A stretch of DNA of 15,505 nucleotides from JBHIBR01 sp046759145 [NCBI: Nitrospinota bacterium] (GCA_046759145.1 JBHIBR010000004.1:1-15505); one strand, 5' to 3'. Positions 1 to 8,362 are shown, counted from the first letter of the stretch. Notes: generated by a model not told the origin, from the sequence alone. Numbers and translations are program-made.

Positions 1-1
1 G

Positions 2-676
2 TGCGTGCGGCTGGATGAGGAGGAGTTGGTGGGAAAGACCCGCGCCTCAGCCCTGGCGCGGGGGATGGCGCCCCGCCGGGCTCGGCCTGGGCGGGGGAGA
101 CGCTCCCCGGCCCGCGCTGAGGGCTCCACCACCCATCTCTCCGCAGTAGACGGCCGGGGAGACGCCGTGAGCCTCACCCAGACCCTGGGTTCTCCCTTCG
201 GCTCGGGCGTCGTCGTCCCGGGGCTCGGCTTCATCTGGAACGACCACATGCTCTGGATGGAGGCCGACCCGGCCTCCCCCAACGCCCCCGGCCCCGGCAA
301 GCGCACCATCACCAACATGTCCCCCACATTGGTATACGAGGGGGAGAGGCTCCGGCTCGTCGTCGGAAGCCCCGGCTCTTACCGCATCGTGCCGGCACTG
401 GCGCAGGTGCTGGTGAACTTCCTCGACCACGGGATGTCGCTCGCCGAGGCGGTGGAGGCCCCCCGGTTCCACTTCCAGGGGGAGAAGCTCGAGCTCGAAG
501 AGCGCATCCCCGAGGGCGTGCGGCGGGAGCTCGCCGGGAGGGGGTTTGACCTCCGCGTTGGCGGGGCATTCGACCACTACTTCGGCGGCTTCCACGCCGT
601 CGAGCTAGATGCGGAGAGCGGCGCCCTCCGGGCCGCCGCCGACCCGCGAAGGACGGGGACGGTGGCCGTCCTCTAG
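2..676 (+). CDS. ggt: gamma-glutamyltransferase, C-terminal part (5' truncated by window)
   Basis: The frame is open from the window edge to TAG at 674-676, so this is the 3' end of a longer gene. It contains the small-subunit start of the gamma-glutamyltransferase family: G-S-T-T-H-L-S-A-V-D, in which the first Thr of TTH (codon 128-130) is by family knowledge both the autocleavage site and the N-terminal nucleophile. Further family marks are the S-P-F-G-S-G stretch, N-D-H-M, and G-S-P-G-S-Y-R-I, which stands where the usual G-S-P-G-G-S-R-I is found. The family hydrolyses or transfers gamma-glutamyl groups, typically from glutathione in the periplasm. The stretch just before the TTH motif is unusually Arg/Pro-rich, a normal place for linker variation. 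It is convergent with the VWA gene, 11 nt away. Substrate is not determined; some relatives act on acyl-amide substrates. Confidence 0.9.
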   Translation, partial: CVRLDEEELVGKTRASALARGMAPRRARPGRGRRSPARAEGSTTHLSAVDGRGDAVSLTQTLGSPFGSGVVVPGLGFIWNDHMLWMEADPASPNAPGPGKRTITNMSPTLVYEGERLRLVVGSPGSYRIVPALAQVLVNFLDHGMSLAEAVEAPRFHFQGEKLELEERIPEGVRRELAGRGFDLRVGGAFDHYFGGFHAVELDAESGALRAAADPRRTGTVAVL

Positions 677-687
677 CCGAAGGGTCC

Positions 688-2053
688 TCAGCGCCCCACG
701 AACAGGCGGTCCACCGCCTGCGCCAGCTCGGCCAGGTTGCTCACCTGGTGGACGCTCTCGCACAGGGGGAGGTAGAGGGGCATGTCGCTGTCCCCCGTCC
801 CCCAGAGGGGGTGGGGCTCGGGGTTGAACCAGAGCACCCGCCGGGCGCGCCTCCCGATGGTCTCCAGGCAGTCGAGGCGGGGGTCGTTGAAGTTGTTCCG
901 GCCGTCTCCCAGGATGAGGAAGGCGGTCCGCCGGTCCACCGCGTCGAGGTATTCGTGGCAGAAGGTGGCAAGCGAGGCCCCCAGGTCGGTGCTGTAATAG
1001 CCCGGCGGCAGGCGGCGGAGGACGGATGCCACCGCCACCGCAGGGCGATGTTCGTTGAACTCGTCACTGATCTCCTCCAGATGGTCGATGAAGGCGAAAC
1101 TCCGCGCCCGGGCCACCTGGTCTTGGAGCTCGTAGATGAGGCGGAGCAAGAACTCGGCGCAGTGGCGCACTGAGGTGGAGACATCGCAAAGCAGCACGAG
1201 CTTGGGCTTCAAGTGGCGACGGCGCAGGCGCAGCTCCATGGGCACCCCTCCGTAGCGGAGGTTGGTCCGCAGGGTCGCCTTGGGGTCCAGGTGGCCGCGC
1301 TTGCCCCGCCGGTGGCGCAGCGCCGCCCGGCTCCGGAGCCGCGCCGCGAGCCGGTGCACCTCGTCCCGGAGGGCCTCTGCCTCCCGCTCGGTGAGCCGTC
1401 GGAAGGGGATGTGGGGGAGCTCGGGCCCTTCCTGGGGGCGGTACTCCTCGGCGGCCCGGCGGGCGATGCTCCCCCCGGCGAAGTGACGGAGCTGCTCCTC
1501 GAGCGCCTGGAGGTTCATCCCCGCGAGCTCCTGAAGCCGCTCGAGGTCCTCCCGGCCCATGCCCCCCTCGGCCAGCCCCTGGAGGAGGTGCTCGAGGGCC
1601 TCCAGGAGTTCCTGCCAGCCGAGGGCCCGCTTCATCCGTTGCTCCGCCCAGCTCTGCTGGTCGAGGCGGCGCATCCGCGAGAGGCCGGCCTCGCGTCCGA
1701 GCGCCTCCAGCTCTTCCCGGCGCAGGCCTTTCCCCGAGAGGAGCTTTCGCAACAGCTCCCCCACCCGCCCCGCCCGCCCCGCCAGCGCCCGCAGGGCCAG
1801 CTCGAGCCGCCGCCTTCCCTCCTCGCCGAGCATCTCCTCGGGTCGGAGGGTAGGGGGCTGCCCTGTGCCGAAGAAGAGCGGGAAGAGGCGCTCAAAGGTG
1901 GGGAGGTCGGCTGACTCCTTCACGAGGGTGGCGCGGAGGGCGGTGCGGAAAGGTTCCCGCTCCCTCACCCCCAGCCCTTCCACCGCCCGGAAGCAGTCCA
2001 CGCTCTCGGCGAGCGAAACGCGCACCCCCGAGGCGCGCAGGGCCGCGACGAAC

Positions 2054-2073
<20 letters not shown>
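688..2073 (-). CDS. CoxE-like VWA-domain protein
   Basis: This is a 461-aa protein whose C-terminal half is a von Willebrand factor A domain of the CoxE type (COG3552-like). The metal-ion-dependent adhesion site D-V-S-T-S starts at residue 297. Further MIDAS residues are likely in Y-S-T-D-L-G and L-G-D-G-R-N-N. The N-terminal half is charged and helical (many Glu, Arg and Leu) without a recognised enzyme motif, as in the family. Its ATG lies inside the 3' end of the upstream MoxR gene (20-nt overlap), with GGAGGAGGAGG about 12 nt before it, so the two are translationally coupled. MoxR plus VWA pairs are known as chaperone-like modules that insert cofactors or activate partner enzymes. No such partner (for example a CO dehydrogenase) is visible here, so the client is unknown. 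Confidence 0.9.
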
Positions 2074-3025
<952 letters not shown>

Positions 3026-3073
3026 GGATGAGAGCTCCGGGATGAGGAGAAAACCCGCTCGCTAGCAGCGCCC

Positions 3074-3100
3074 ACGATAGCACAGCCCCGGGGGGGTCAA
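3074..3100 (-). promoter_or_regulatory. possible sigma70 promoter of the MoxR-VWA pair
   Basis: Read on the minus strand, TTGACC (3095-3100) is followed after 15 nt by TATCGT (3074-3079), placing a start site about 40 nt before the MoxR ATG. The -35 is good, but the spacer is shorter than the ideal 17 and the -10 is imperfect, so this is a weak call. Confidence 0.35.
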
Positions 3101-3126
3101 AAGGGCGATGGTCCCAGGAGCCTGCT

Positions 3127-3176
3127 CACCTCGGCGGCGTCTCCCCTCACCGGCCGTCTCAGCGGCGCCGGAGGTG
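3127..3176 (-). terminator. inverted repeat at the end of the metal permease gene, possible terminator stem
   Basis: CACCTC-GGCG (3127-3136) pairs with CGCC-G-GAGGTG (3166-3176), giving a 10-bp stem with one bulged G around a 29-nt loop. It spans the stop codon of the permease gene (3159-3161). No U-tract follows on the minus strand, so intrinsic termination is doubtful. Confidence 0.25.
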
Positions 3177-4007
3177 GGCGAGGGCGAAGGCCATGAGCTG
3201 GAGCAGCACGATGGTCGCCCCCGAGGGGAGGTTGAGGCGGTTCGAGAGCACCAGGCCCAGGACGGAAGAGCCCACCCCCACGGCCAGCGCAAGCGCCACC
3301 ACCCGCCCGAAACGGGCGCTGAGGGCGAGGGCGGTGGAGGCTGGGAGGATGAGGAGGGCGTTCACCAGCACGATCCCCACCACCCGGGCTGCCACCACCA
3401 CCGTCAGGGCTAGGAGGGCGAGGAGGCCGAAGTGGAGCGCCCCCACGGGGAGCCCCATGATGAAGGCCATCTCCTCATCGAAGGTGTAGGCGTAGAGTTC
3501 CTTGAGGAAAAAGATCACAAGGCCCCCCACCAGGGCCCCCACGCCCAGGATCACCCACACGTCGGCGGGGCTCACCGCCAGGATGGACCCGAAGAGGTAG
3601 CCGAACACTTCGGCGGTGTAGCCCCGCCGCAGGGAGAGGAGGATCACCCCCAGCGCCATGGAGGAGACGAAGAAGATGCCGATGGCGCTGTCCTCCGAGA
3701 CACGCCCCCGCCGGCTCACCAGCCCGATGAGGAAGGCGACCCCCAGGCAGTAGAGGCCGCTGATGAGATAGATGCCGAGGTCGGGCCGGTAGGCGCGCTC
3801 GGAGACGTAGAGTCCCAGCGCCAGCCCGGCGAAAGCGGCGTGGCTGATCCCCTGGCCGATGAAGGCCATGTTCTTGAGAACCACGAAGACCGAGAGCAGC
3901 GAGCAGACCGTCCCCAACACCACGCCCGCCAGCAGGGCGCGCTGGAGGAAGGCCAGCTCGAAGAAATCCCGCACCGGGGCCAGGGCGAGCTGGAGAAGGG
4001 CTTCCAA
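3159..4007 (-). CDS. metal ABC transporter permease (ZnuB/MntB-like, ABC-3 family)
   Basis: This 282-aa, very hydrophobic protein has about eight predicted membrane segments. It shows the ABC-3 family pattern early on (V-L-K-N-M-A-F-I-G-Q-G-I-S-H-A-A-F-A-G), the region that by family knowledge lines the inner-membrane channel. It should form the membrane pore of a Zn, Mn or Fe importer that takes ions from the binding protein encoded just upstream. The start is TTG at 4005-4007, supported by AGGGGGGA about 5 nt before it; this Shine-Dalgarno overlaps the stop codon of the binding-protein gene, implying coupled translation. The matching ATP-binding subunit is not next to it: the next gene on the strand is the MoxR ATPase. 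Metal specificity cannot be read from the sequence. Confidence 0.92.
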   Translation of the reverse strand: MEALLQLALAPVRDFFELAFLQRALLAGVVLGTVCSLLSVFVVLKNMAFIGQGISHAAFAGLALGLYVSERAYRPDLGIYLISGLYCLGVAFLIGLVSRRGRVSEDSAIGIFFVSSMALGVILLSLRRGYTAEVFGYLFGSILAVSPADVWVILGVGALVGGLVIFFLKELYAYTFDEEMAFIMGLPVGALHFGLLALLALTVVVAARVVGIVLVNALLILPASTALALSARFGRVVALALAVGVGSSVLGLVLSNRLNLPSGATIVLLQLMAFALAHLRRR

Positions 4008-4018
4008 TCGGGTCCCCC

Positions 4019-4936
4019 CTAGGGGCTCCCCGGCCCGAGGGCCCGCCGGAGCTGGGCCAGGTTGAAGCGCATGAGCTCAAGGTAGCTCTCGCGGCCGGGC
4101 ACGCCGGGGCCCCCCAGCGGGTCGAGGGTCTCCACCGCTCCTTCCACCTCCCGGGCCACCGCCTCGGCCGCTGCGGGGCTGAGTTGAGGCTCCGCGAAGA
4201 TGACCCGAACCCGCAGGGCCCGAAGTTTCCTCACCACCTCTTTCAAGAGCGATGGAGTGGGCACCTTGCCGGGGAAGGGTTCGAGGACGGCCGCCACCTC
4301 CAGGCCGTAGCGGCCGAAGAGGTAGCGGAAGGCGTCGTGGAAGGTGGCGGCGCGCCGGGCGGGGAAACGGGAGGTGGCCACGCGGAACTCCCGGTCGAGC
4401 TGCCGGAGTTTTTGCAGGTATCCCTCCGCCCTCGAGCGGTAGTCGGCCGCCCCCTCCGGGTCCACTTCCGCCAGGGCCGCGGCCATGCGGCGCACCATAG
4501 ACTGCGCCCGGACGGGGTCGAGCCAGAGGTGAGGGTTGGGCGCCCCTTCAGCGGTGCCCTGCGGGCCCAGCCCCTCCGCCAGGCGGACCACCCGCACGGC
4601 CGGGTTGGCCGCCTGCACCAGCTTCTCGGCCCAGCCCTCCAGCCCGAGGCCGTTCGCGAAAAAGACGCGCGCCCGGGCCAGGAGCCGAACCTCCGAGGGG
4701 CGGGGCTCGAAGGCGTGGGGGCTCGCCCCCGGGGGCACCACCAGGACCACCTGCGCCCGCTCCCCCGCGAGGGTCTTCGCCCAGTCGAAGAGCGGGGCGA
4801 TGCTCGCCGCGACGACAGGCTTTGTCTCGGCCCATCCTGCCGTGGGGAGCAGAGCCGGCGAGAGGAGGGTCCATCCTACGGCGAGAGCCCCGAAAAGGGG
4901 GCGCAGGGAGAGGTTCATTTGCGGATCGCTCGCCAT
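4019..4936 (-). CDS. metal ABC transporter substrate-binding protein (ZnuA/TroA-like)
   Basis: This 305-aa cluster A-I metal-binding protein has an N-terminal signal peptide (hydrophobic stretch to about residue 36, A-G-W-A) pointing to the periplasm or outer membrane face. Likely ligands by family position are His74 (S-P-H-A-F-E), His136 (N-P-H-L-W-L-D-P), His200 (T-F-H-D-A-F) and Asp272 (T-L-D-P-L-G), with F-A-E-P-Q at 247-251. The His-rich loop of many zinc-specific ZnuA proteins is absent. A second ATG at 4916-4918 would give a cleaner signal peptide (M-N-L-S-L-R-P-L-F) and may be the true start; neither start has a strong Shine-Dalgarno. The gene is followed 11 nt later by the permease. 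Zn, Mn and Fe are all possible substrates. Confidence 0.93.
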   Translation of the reverse strand: MASDPQMNLSLRPLFGALAVGWTLLSPALLPTAGWAETKPVVAASIAPLFDWAKTLAGERAQVVLVVPPGASPHAFEPRPSEVRLLARARVFFANGLGLEGWAEKLVQAANPAVRVVRLAEGLGPQGTAEGAPNPHLWLDPVRAQSMVRRMAAALAEVDPEGAADYRSRAEGYLQKLRQLDREFRVATSRFPARRAATFHDAFRYLFGRYGLEVAAVLEPFPGKVPTPSLLKEVVRKLRALRVRVIFAEPQLSPAAAEAVAREVEGAVETLDPLGGPGVPGRESYLELMRFNLAQLRRALGPGSP

Positions 4937-5236
4937 TTCTAAGAAAGCCCCTGGTCCCCCCGCCGGGCCCCATCATAGAGTCCGGAAATTGTCCCGCCAG
5001 ACCGATTACTTTACAAGGCTCAGCCCGCTCCTCGCGCCGGAAAGAAGGGCCGGGGTCCTCGCCAGTCCCGGCCCGTCCCGTTGCGCTGAGCCTCAGCGGC
5101 TTATCATGTGGGGCTTCAATTCATATTTCCTCTTTATGGTGAACACTCCCTCCCCCGGAGGGAGATGGGAACATGCCCGCGAGGGGGAGGCCGGTTTGGG
5201 CGAAGCGGGGGGCAAACGGGAAAGCGCGCTTTCCGC
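4937..5236. other. 300-nt intergenic region upstream of the metal-binding protein gene
   Basis: No gene is supported here. The region should hold the promoter of the metal transport genes (minus strand) and the end of the cyclase transcript. It contains a near-perfect dyad, CGCTGAG (5084-5090) and CTCAGCG (5092-5098) around one base, which could be a repressor site or small hairpin, and a strong hairpin at 5146-5164 listed separately. A TATGAT on the minus strand (4973-4978) resembles a -10 but has no good -35. The segment around 5101-5140 is noticeably AT-rich. I did not find a recognisable Zur, MntR or Fur box. Confidence 0.4.
5146..5164 (-). terminator. strong hairpin downstream of the cyclase gene, candidate terminator
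   Basis: CTCCCTCC (5146-5153) and GGAGGGAG (5157-5164) form a perfect 8-bp stem with a 3-nt loop, 72 nt past the cyclase stop. On the minus strand it is followed by GTGTTCACC rather than a clean U-run, so factor-independent termination is only possible. The same arms recur at 7826-7853. Confidence 0.35.
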
Positions 5237-6463
5237 TCACCCTTTGAGCTTCACAATATTAGACACGGCCACGGGCCGGGCGAAGCCTTTAATGTGCAGT
5301 TCCCCCCGAGGCTCGGCCTCGACGAGTTCTTCGATCTTGCTGAGCGTCCTCTGATTGGTCAGGATCTGCCCTCCCCTGGCCTCAGAGGAGAGGCGGGAGG
5401 CAAGAATGGTCACATTGCCCACCGCCCCGTAGTCCCTCCGACCCTCAAAACCGATGGTCCCCATGGTCGCGTATCCGGCGGCCATCCCGATCCCCAAATC
5501 CAGGTCGTAGCCTTTTTTGAGCCATCCCGTGCGGAGGTCTTTCACTCTGGCTTGCATTTCGACGGCCATGCGGACCGCCATTTCCGTGTGGTCCTCGCGG
5601 GGGATGGGATCATTGAAGAAGGCCATGATTCCGTCTCCGGCAAAATGCTCCAGCGTTCCCTCGTACTGAAAGATCAGCTTGCCCATTTCGGTGTGATAGC
5701 CCCTCAGGAACTCAATGACCTCCTCGGGCTCGGCGTAGTCCGAGAAAGCGGTGAAGCCGCGCAGGTCCAGGAAAACGACGGTGACCTCGCGCCGATGGCT
5801 CTTGAAGGGGTCGTCGCCCTCGCTCTCGAGGATGGTTTTGGCGATTTGAGGGGAGAGGTAACGCTTGAAGCGGCTCACCCGTGCTATCTCATTCACCTGT
5901 TCCCTGACCTTTTCCTCCAACGTCTGATTCAATTCACTTAATTGTCGATGCGCCCTCTCGAGCTCGATGAGGTTCCGCCGCAATTCAAGCTGGGCCACCA
6001 CTTGACTGGCCAGGTGCCGGATGGCCTCGGTCTGTTCGGGGGTCAGCTCACGGGGCTCGAAATCGAGCACGCATATGCTCCCCAAGGCATAGCCCTGCGG
6101 GTTGATCAGCGGCATCCCGCAATAGAACCGGTGGTACGGCTCCCCCACGACGAGGGGATAGTTAGAAAATCGTTCGTCCTTCGTCAGGTCCGGGACGACC
6201 AGCAGGTCGTTCCGGCAGATCGTGTTGGAGCAGATAGTGGGATACCTGGGCCTTTCGGTTATTTCAGGGGGAATGCCGTATTTGGACTTATACCATAGCC
6301 GTGACTCATCGATCATGTTGATATGGGCGATCGGGCAATGGCAGATCTGCGCGGCCAGCTTGGTGATATCATCGTAGGCCAGCTCCGGCGCGCTGTCCAT
6401 GATGTTGTACGTGCGGAGGGCGGCCACACGTTCGGCGTCGTTTTCCGGGATTGGAACATCCAT
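5237..6463 (-). CDS. GAF-domain class III adenylate/guanylate cyclase
   Basis: This is a 408-aa cytosolic signalling protein. Residues 5-165 are a GAF domain, ending in the typical V-A-Q-L-E-L-R-R. A coiled coil covers about 165-195 and a class III cyclase catalytic domain about 225-375. Metal-binding aspartates are present at D233 (F-L-D-L-R-G-F) and D277 (F-A-G-D-G), and the transition-state arginine at R357 (A-S-R-L). The asparagine normally four residues before that arginine is isoleucine (I353, codon ATT), and the lysine position is His273. It should make cAMP or cGMP in response to a ligand of the GAF domain, if still active. ATG 6461-6463 is preferred over the in-frame TTG at 6467-6469 because GGGGAGG lies 8 nt before the ATG. 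The gene has lower GC than its neighbours and no operon partner. Confidence 0.92.
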   Translation of the reverse strand: MDVPIPENDAERVAALRTYNIMDSAPELAYDDITKLAAQICHCPIAHINMIDESRLWYKSKYGIPPEITERPRYPTICSNTICRNDLLVVPDLTKDERFSNYPLVVGEPYHRFYCGMPLINPQGYALGSICVLDFEPRELTPEQTEAIRHLASQVVAQLELRRNLIELERAHRQLSELNQTLEEKVREQVNEIARVSRFKRYLSPQIAKTILESEGDDPFKSHRREVTVVFLDLRGFTAFSDYAEPEEVIEFLRGYHTEMGKLIFQYEGTLEHFAGDGIMAFFNDPIPREDHTEMAVRMAVEMQARVKDLRTGWLKKGYDLDLGIGMAAGYATMGTIGFEGRRDYGAVGNVTILASRLSSEARGGQILTNQRTLSKIEELVEAEPRGELHIKGFARPVAVSNIVKLKG

Positions 6464-6652
6464 GACCAAGGCCTCCCCTTCTTCTTAAGGTTAAAAAGCC
6501 GAGCGCTTTGCCGGTCTTTCCTACCGCCGATTTCCTATAGAGATGGATGTCTCACTCATATTGACACAGAGGAACTGTTCAGGAGCTCCCCTTGAGGCGA
6601 AGATAGCCCCCCTCCGCCTGGCCTTCAAGCGTCTTTTGGAACCCCATAAACT

Positions 6653-6677
6653 GGCGCCGGCAAAGAGCCGGGGCGCC
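6653..6677 (-). terminator. GC-rich hairpin after the MR/MLE gene, weak terminator candidate
   Basis: GGCGCCGGC (6653-6661) pairs with GCCGG-GG-CGCC (6667-6677) with a 2-nt bulge and 5-nt loop, just past the stop of the MR/MLE gene. AGTTTATGG follows on the minus strand, so the U-tract is poor. The rest of 6464-6652 holds no gene that I can support. Confidence 0.35.
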
Positions 6678-6684
6678 CAACGCC

Positions 6685-7779
6685 TCAGCGCACCCGGAAG
6701 CGCTCGACCGCCTCCTCGTCCACCTCGACTCCGAGGCCCGGCCCTTGCGGCACGCGCACCATGCCCTCCCGCACCTCGAGGCCGGTGCAGATGTCGGCCG
6801 CGTGCCAGGCGGGGCCTTTGCCCGACTCGTTGTAGGCCACGGCGGGGGTGGAGGCGAAGAAGTGGGCGGCCGCCGCGTCGATGAGAGAAGTGTGCACCAC
6901 GCTCCCGCAGAGGACGAGGATGTTCGCACTCTCCAACACCGCCGCCACCTTCTTGCAGGCCAGGAGGCCTCCCTCGCGGTTCACCTTCACGCTGGCCACA
7001 TCTGCGGCGCGCCGGCGCACGAGCTCACCCACATAGTCGGGCCGCATGCTCTCGTCCGCCCCGATGGGGAGGGGGCTCTCGCGGGCCACGTAAGCCAGCC
7101 CCTCCAGGTCCTGGAGGGGGACGGGCTGCTCCACCATCTCGACCCCGTAAGGCACAAGCTCGCGGCAGGCCGCAACCGCCTGCTTAGGCCTCCAGCTCAT
7201 GTTGGCGTCCACCACGAGCATCACCCCCTCCCCCACCGCCTCCCGCACCTTCGCCACCCGGCGCACGCTGGTGGAGACATCCTGGTTCATCTTCACCTTG
7301 AAGGCCCGCAGCCCGCCCGCCATCGCCTCCCGGGCAAGTTCGGCGGTCCGCTCGGGGGCCTCGAGGGGGAGGATGTCAAAGGCGGGCATGGCCTCCCGCA
7401 CCAACCCCCCCAGGAGGTCGTAGGCGGGCCGACCGAGGAGCTTGCCCACTAGGTCGTGGAGGGCGATGTCCACCGCCGCCTTTGCGGCGTAGTGGAATGG
7501 GATGGCCTCCTCGAGGGAGGTCATCAGGGCCTCCCGCCGGAAGGGGTCCTGGCCGAGGAGGCGCGGGACCAGCACCTCGCGGAGGACGGCCGCCGCCCCC
7601 GCCTGGGTCTCCCCGGTGGGGTGAGAGCGGGCCGCAGCAGCACCCCAGCCGGTCGCACCCGCGTCGGTGGTGATCTTGAGGAGCACGTCCCGGGAGTGGG
7701 TCTCCATCCGCGTTGCGTCCTTGTAGGGGTGCTTGAGGGGTATGGCAATGGGGATTACGTCCGCGCGCTCGACCTTCAT
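6685..7779 (-). CDS. mandelate racemase / muconate lactonizing enzyme family protein
   Basis: This 364-aa enolase-superfamily enzyme is close to the usual family length. The MLE-type active site is complete: K-V-K at 161-163 with K163 as general base, metal ligands D191 (V-D-A-N), E217 (V-E-Q-P) and D242 (G-A-D-E-S), and K265 (S-V-K-V-N) on the opposite face. The family abstracts a proton alpha to a carboxylate with Mg2+, giving racemisation, epimerisation, cycloisomerisation or dehydration. The substrate cannot be told from sequence. ATG 7777-7779 is chosen because AAGGGGG lies 6 nt upstream; the frame stays open another 71 codons upstream, but that part is Pro/Gly/Arg-rich with no resemblance to the family. 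It is divergent from the metal/redox operon, with about 280 nt between the two start codons. Confidence 0.93.
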   Translation of the reverse strand: MKVERADVIPIAIPLKHPYKDATRMETHSRDVLLKITTDAGATGWGAAAARSHPTGETQAGAAAVLREVLVPRLLGQDPFRREALMTSLEEAIPFHYAAKAAVDIALHDLVGKLLGRPAYDLLGGLVREAMPAFDILPLEAPERTAELAREAMAGGLRAFKVKMNQDVSTSVRRVAKVREAVGEGVMLVVDANMSWRPKQAVAACRELVPYGVEMVEQPVPLQDLEGLAYVARESPLPIGADESMRPDYVGELVRRRAADVASVKVNREGGLLACKKVAAVLESANILVLCGSVVHTSLIDAAAAHFFASTPAVAYNESGKGPAWHAADICTGLEVREGMVRVPQGPGLGVEVDEEAVERFRVR

Positions 7780-7824
7780 GGATGCCCCCTTCGGCCGACC
7801 GGGGCGGCATAGCAAACCCCTCCC

Positions 7825-7854
7825 GCTCCCTCCTCCCCGGCCCGCGGAGGGAGC
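7825..7854. repeat. inverted repeat between divergent genes
   Basis: GCTCCCTCC (7825-7833) and GGAGGGAGC (7846-7854) form a perfect 9-bp stem with a 12-nt loop, about 46 nt upstream of the MR/MLE start. It could be a leader hairpin of that gene or a regulatory dyad. The inner 8-bp arms are identical to those of the hairpin at 5146-5164. Confidence 0.5.
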
Positions 7855-7974
7855 TTGCCCCCGGGATGGCAGTGAGATGGATGGTAACGGCCAGCCGCCC
7901 CCCGGACAAGGCGGGGGGACAGGGCCTTCAGCTTGCCTTCCGGGGGGGCGGAATACGGCGGAAACTTTCCTGAC

Positions 7975-8003
7975 TTGCACTGGAAAGAGCAAGGGAATAA
8001 AAT
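7975..8003 (+). promoter_or_regulatory. sigma70-like promoter of the csoR-ATPase operon
   Basis: TTGCAC (7975-7980) and TAAAAT (7998-8003) are separated by exactly 17 nt. The -10 matches the consensus at five of six positions, the -35 at its TTG. The transcription start would fall near 8010, inside the operator at 8000-8028, which fits repression by occlusion. It leaves about 50 nt of leader before the TTG start at 8063. Confidence 0.6.
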
Positions 8004-8028
8004 TACCCTTAGGGGGTTAGGGTATTTT
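8000..8028. promoter_or_regulatory. CsoR-type operator
   Basis: Imperfect inverted repeat with arms AAAtTACCCTtA and TtAGGGTAtTTT around a central run of five G (8012-8016); the core arms TACCCT (8004-8009) and AGGGTA (8019-8024) are perfect. A G-tract flanked by TACCC/GGGTA-like arms is the established operator form for CsoR-family repressors, for example the copZA operator of Bacillus subtilis. It overlaps the -10 and the predicted start site and directly precedes the csoR gene, implying autoregulation of the whole operon. Confidence 0.7.
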
Positions 8029-8062
8029 GGTGCGAGTTAGTTCCGCCTTGGAGGAGGGTGCA

Positions 8063-8350
8063 TTGGTCAAGGCCGACGAATTCATCGGAGAAGAGAGGAA
8101 GTCCCAGATCCTCAACCGTCTCGCCCGCATCGAGGGTCAGGTGCGCGGCCTCCAGCGCATGGTGGAGGAGGGGCGCTATTGCGTCGAAATCCTCGGCCAG
8201 CTCTCGGCCGTCCACGAGGCTCTCCGGGGCGTGGGAAAGGAAGTGATGCGGAATTACCTGGAAGGTTGCGTCACCCGCGCCATCCGGGAGGGCCGTGGGG
8301 GGGAGATCTACGACGAGGTGATGGACATCCTCCACAAGTACGCCCGGTAG
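8063..8350 (+). CDS. csoR: CsoR/RcnR-family (DUF156) metal- or persulfide-sensing repressor
   Basis: This is a 95-aa all-helical repressor of the DUF156 family, with the signature R-I-E-G-Q-V-R-G-L-Q-R-M at 22-33 and R-Y-C at 38-40. Copper-sensing CsoR proteins use Cys, His, Cys. Here the two cysteines are present (C40, C69) but the histidine position four residues before the second Cys is Tyr65 (N-Y-L-E-G-C), as confirmed in the codons. Persulfide sensors (CstR) also keep two Cys and lack this His, so the inducer is uncertain. TTG 8063-8065 is preferred because GGAGGAGG (8050-8057) sits 5 nt before it; upstream TTG 8027 and GTG 8030 are in frame, but TTG 8027 overlaps the operator and both lie within about 20 nt of the predicted transcript start. 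The stop is 12 nt from the ATPase ATG. Confidence 0.92.
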   Translation: MVKADEFIGEERKSQILNRLARIEGQVRGLQRMVEEGRYCVEILGQLSAVHEALRGVGKEVMRNYLEGCVTRAIREGRGGEIYDEVMDILHKYAR

Positions 8351-8362
8351 GGGGTGAAGAGG

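Noticed and set aside
40-130. Possible frameshift before the TTH motif of the gamma-glutamyltransferase, because the stretch is Arg/Pro-rich
   Set aside because: This linker varies in the family and A-P-R-R-A-R-P-G is compatible with the usual pattern; the frame on both sides is continuous, so there is no firm evidence.
6543-6684. Plus-strand open frame in the gap between the cyclase and MR/MLE genes
   Set aside because: No Shine-Dalgarno, Arg/Pro-rich low-complexity translation, and it runs into the antisense of the MR/MLE gene.
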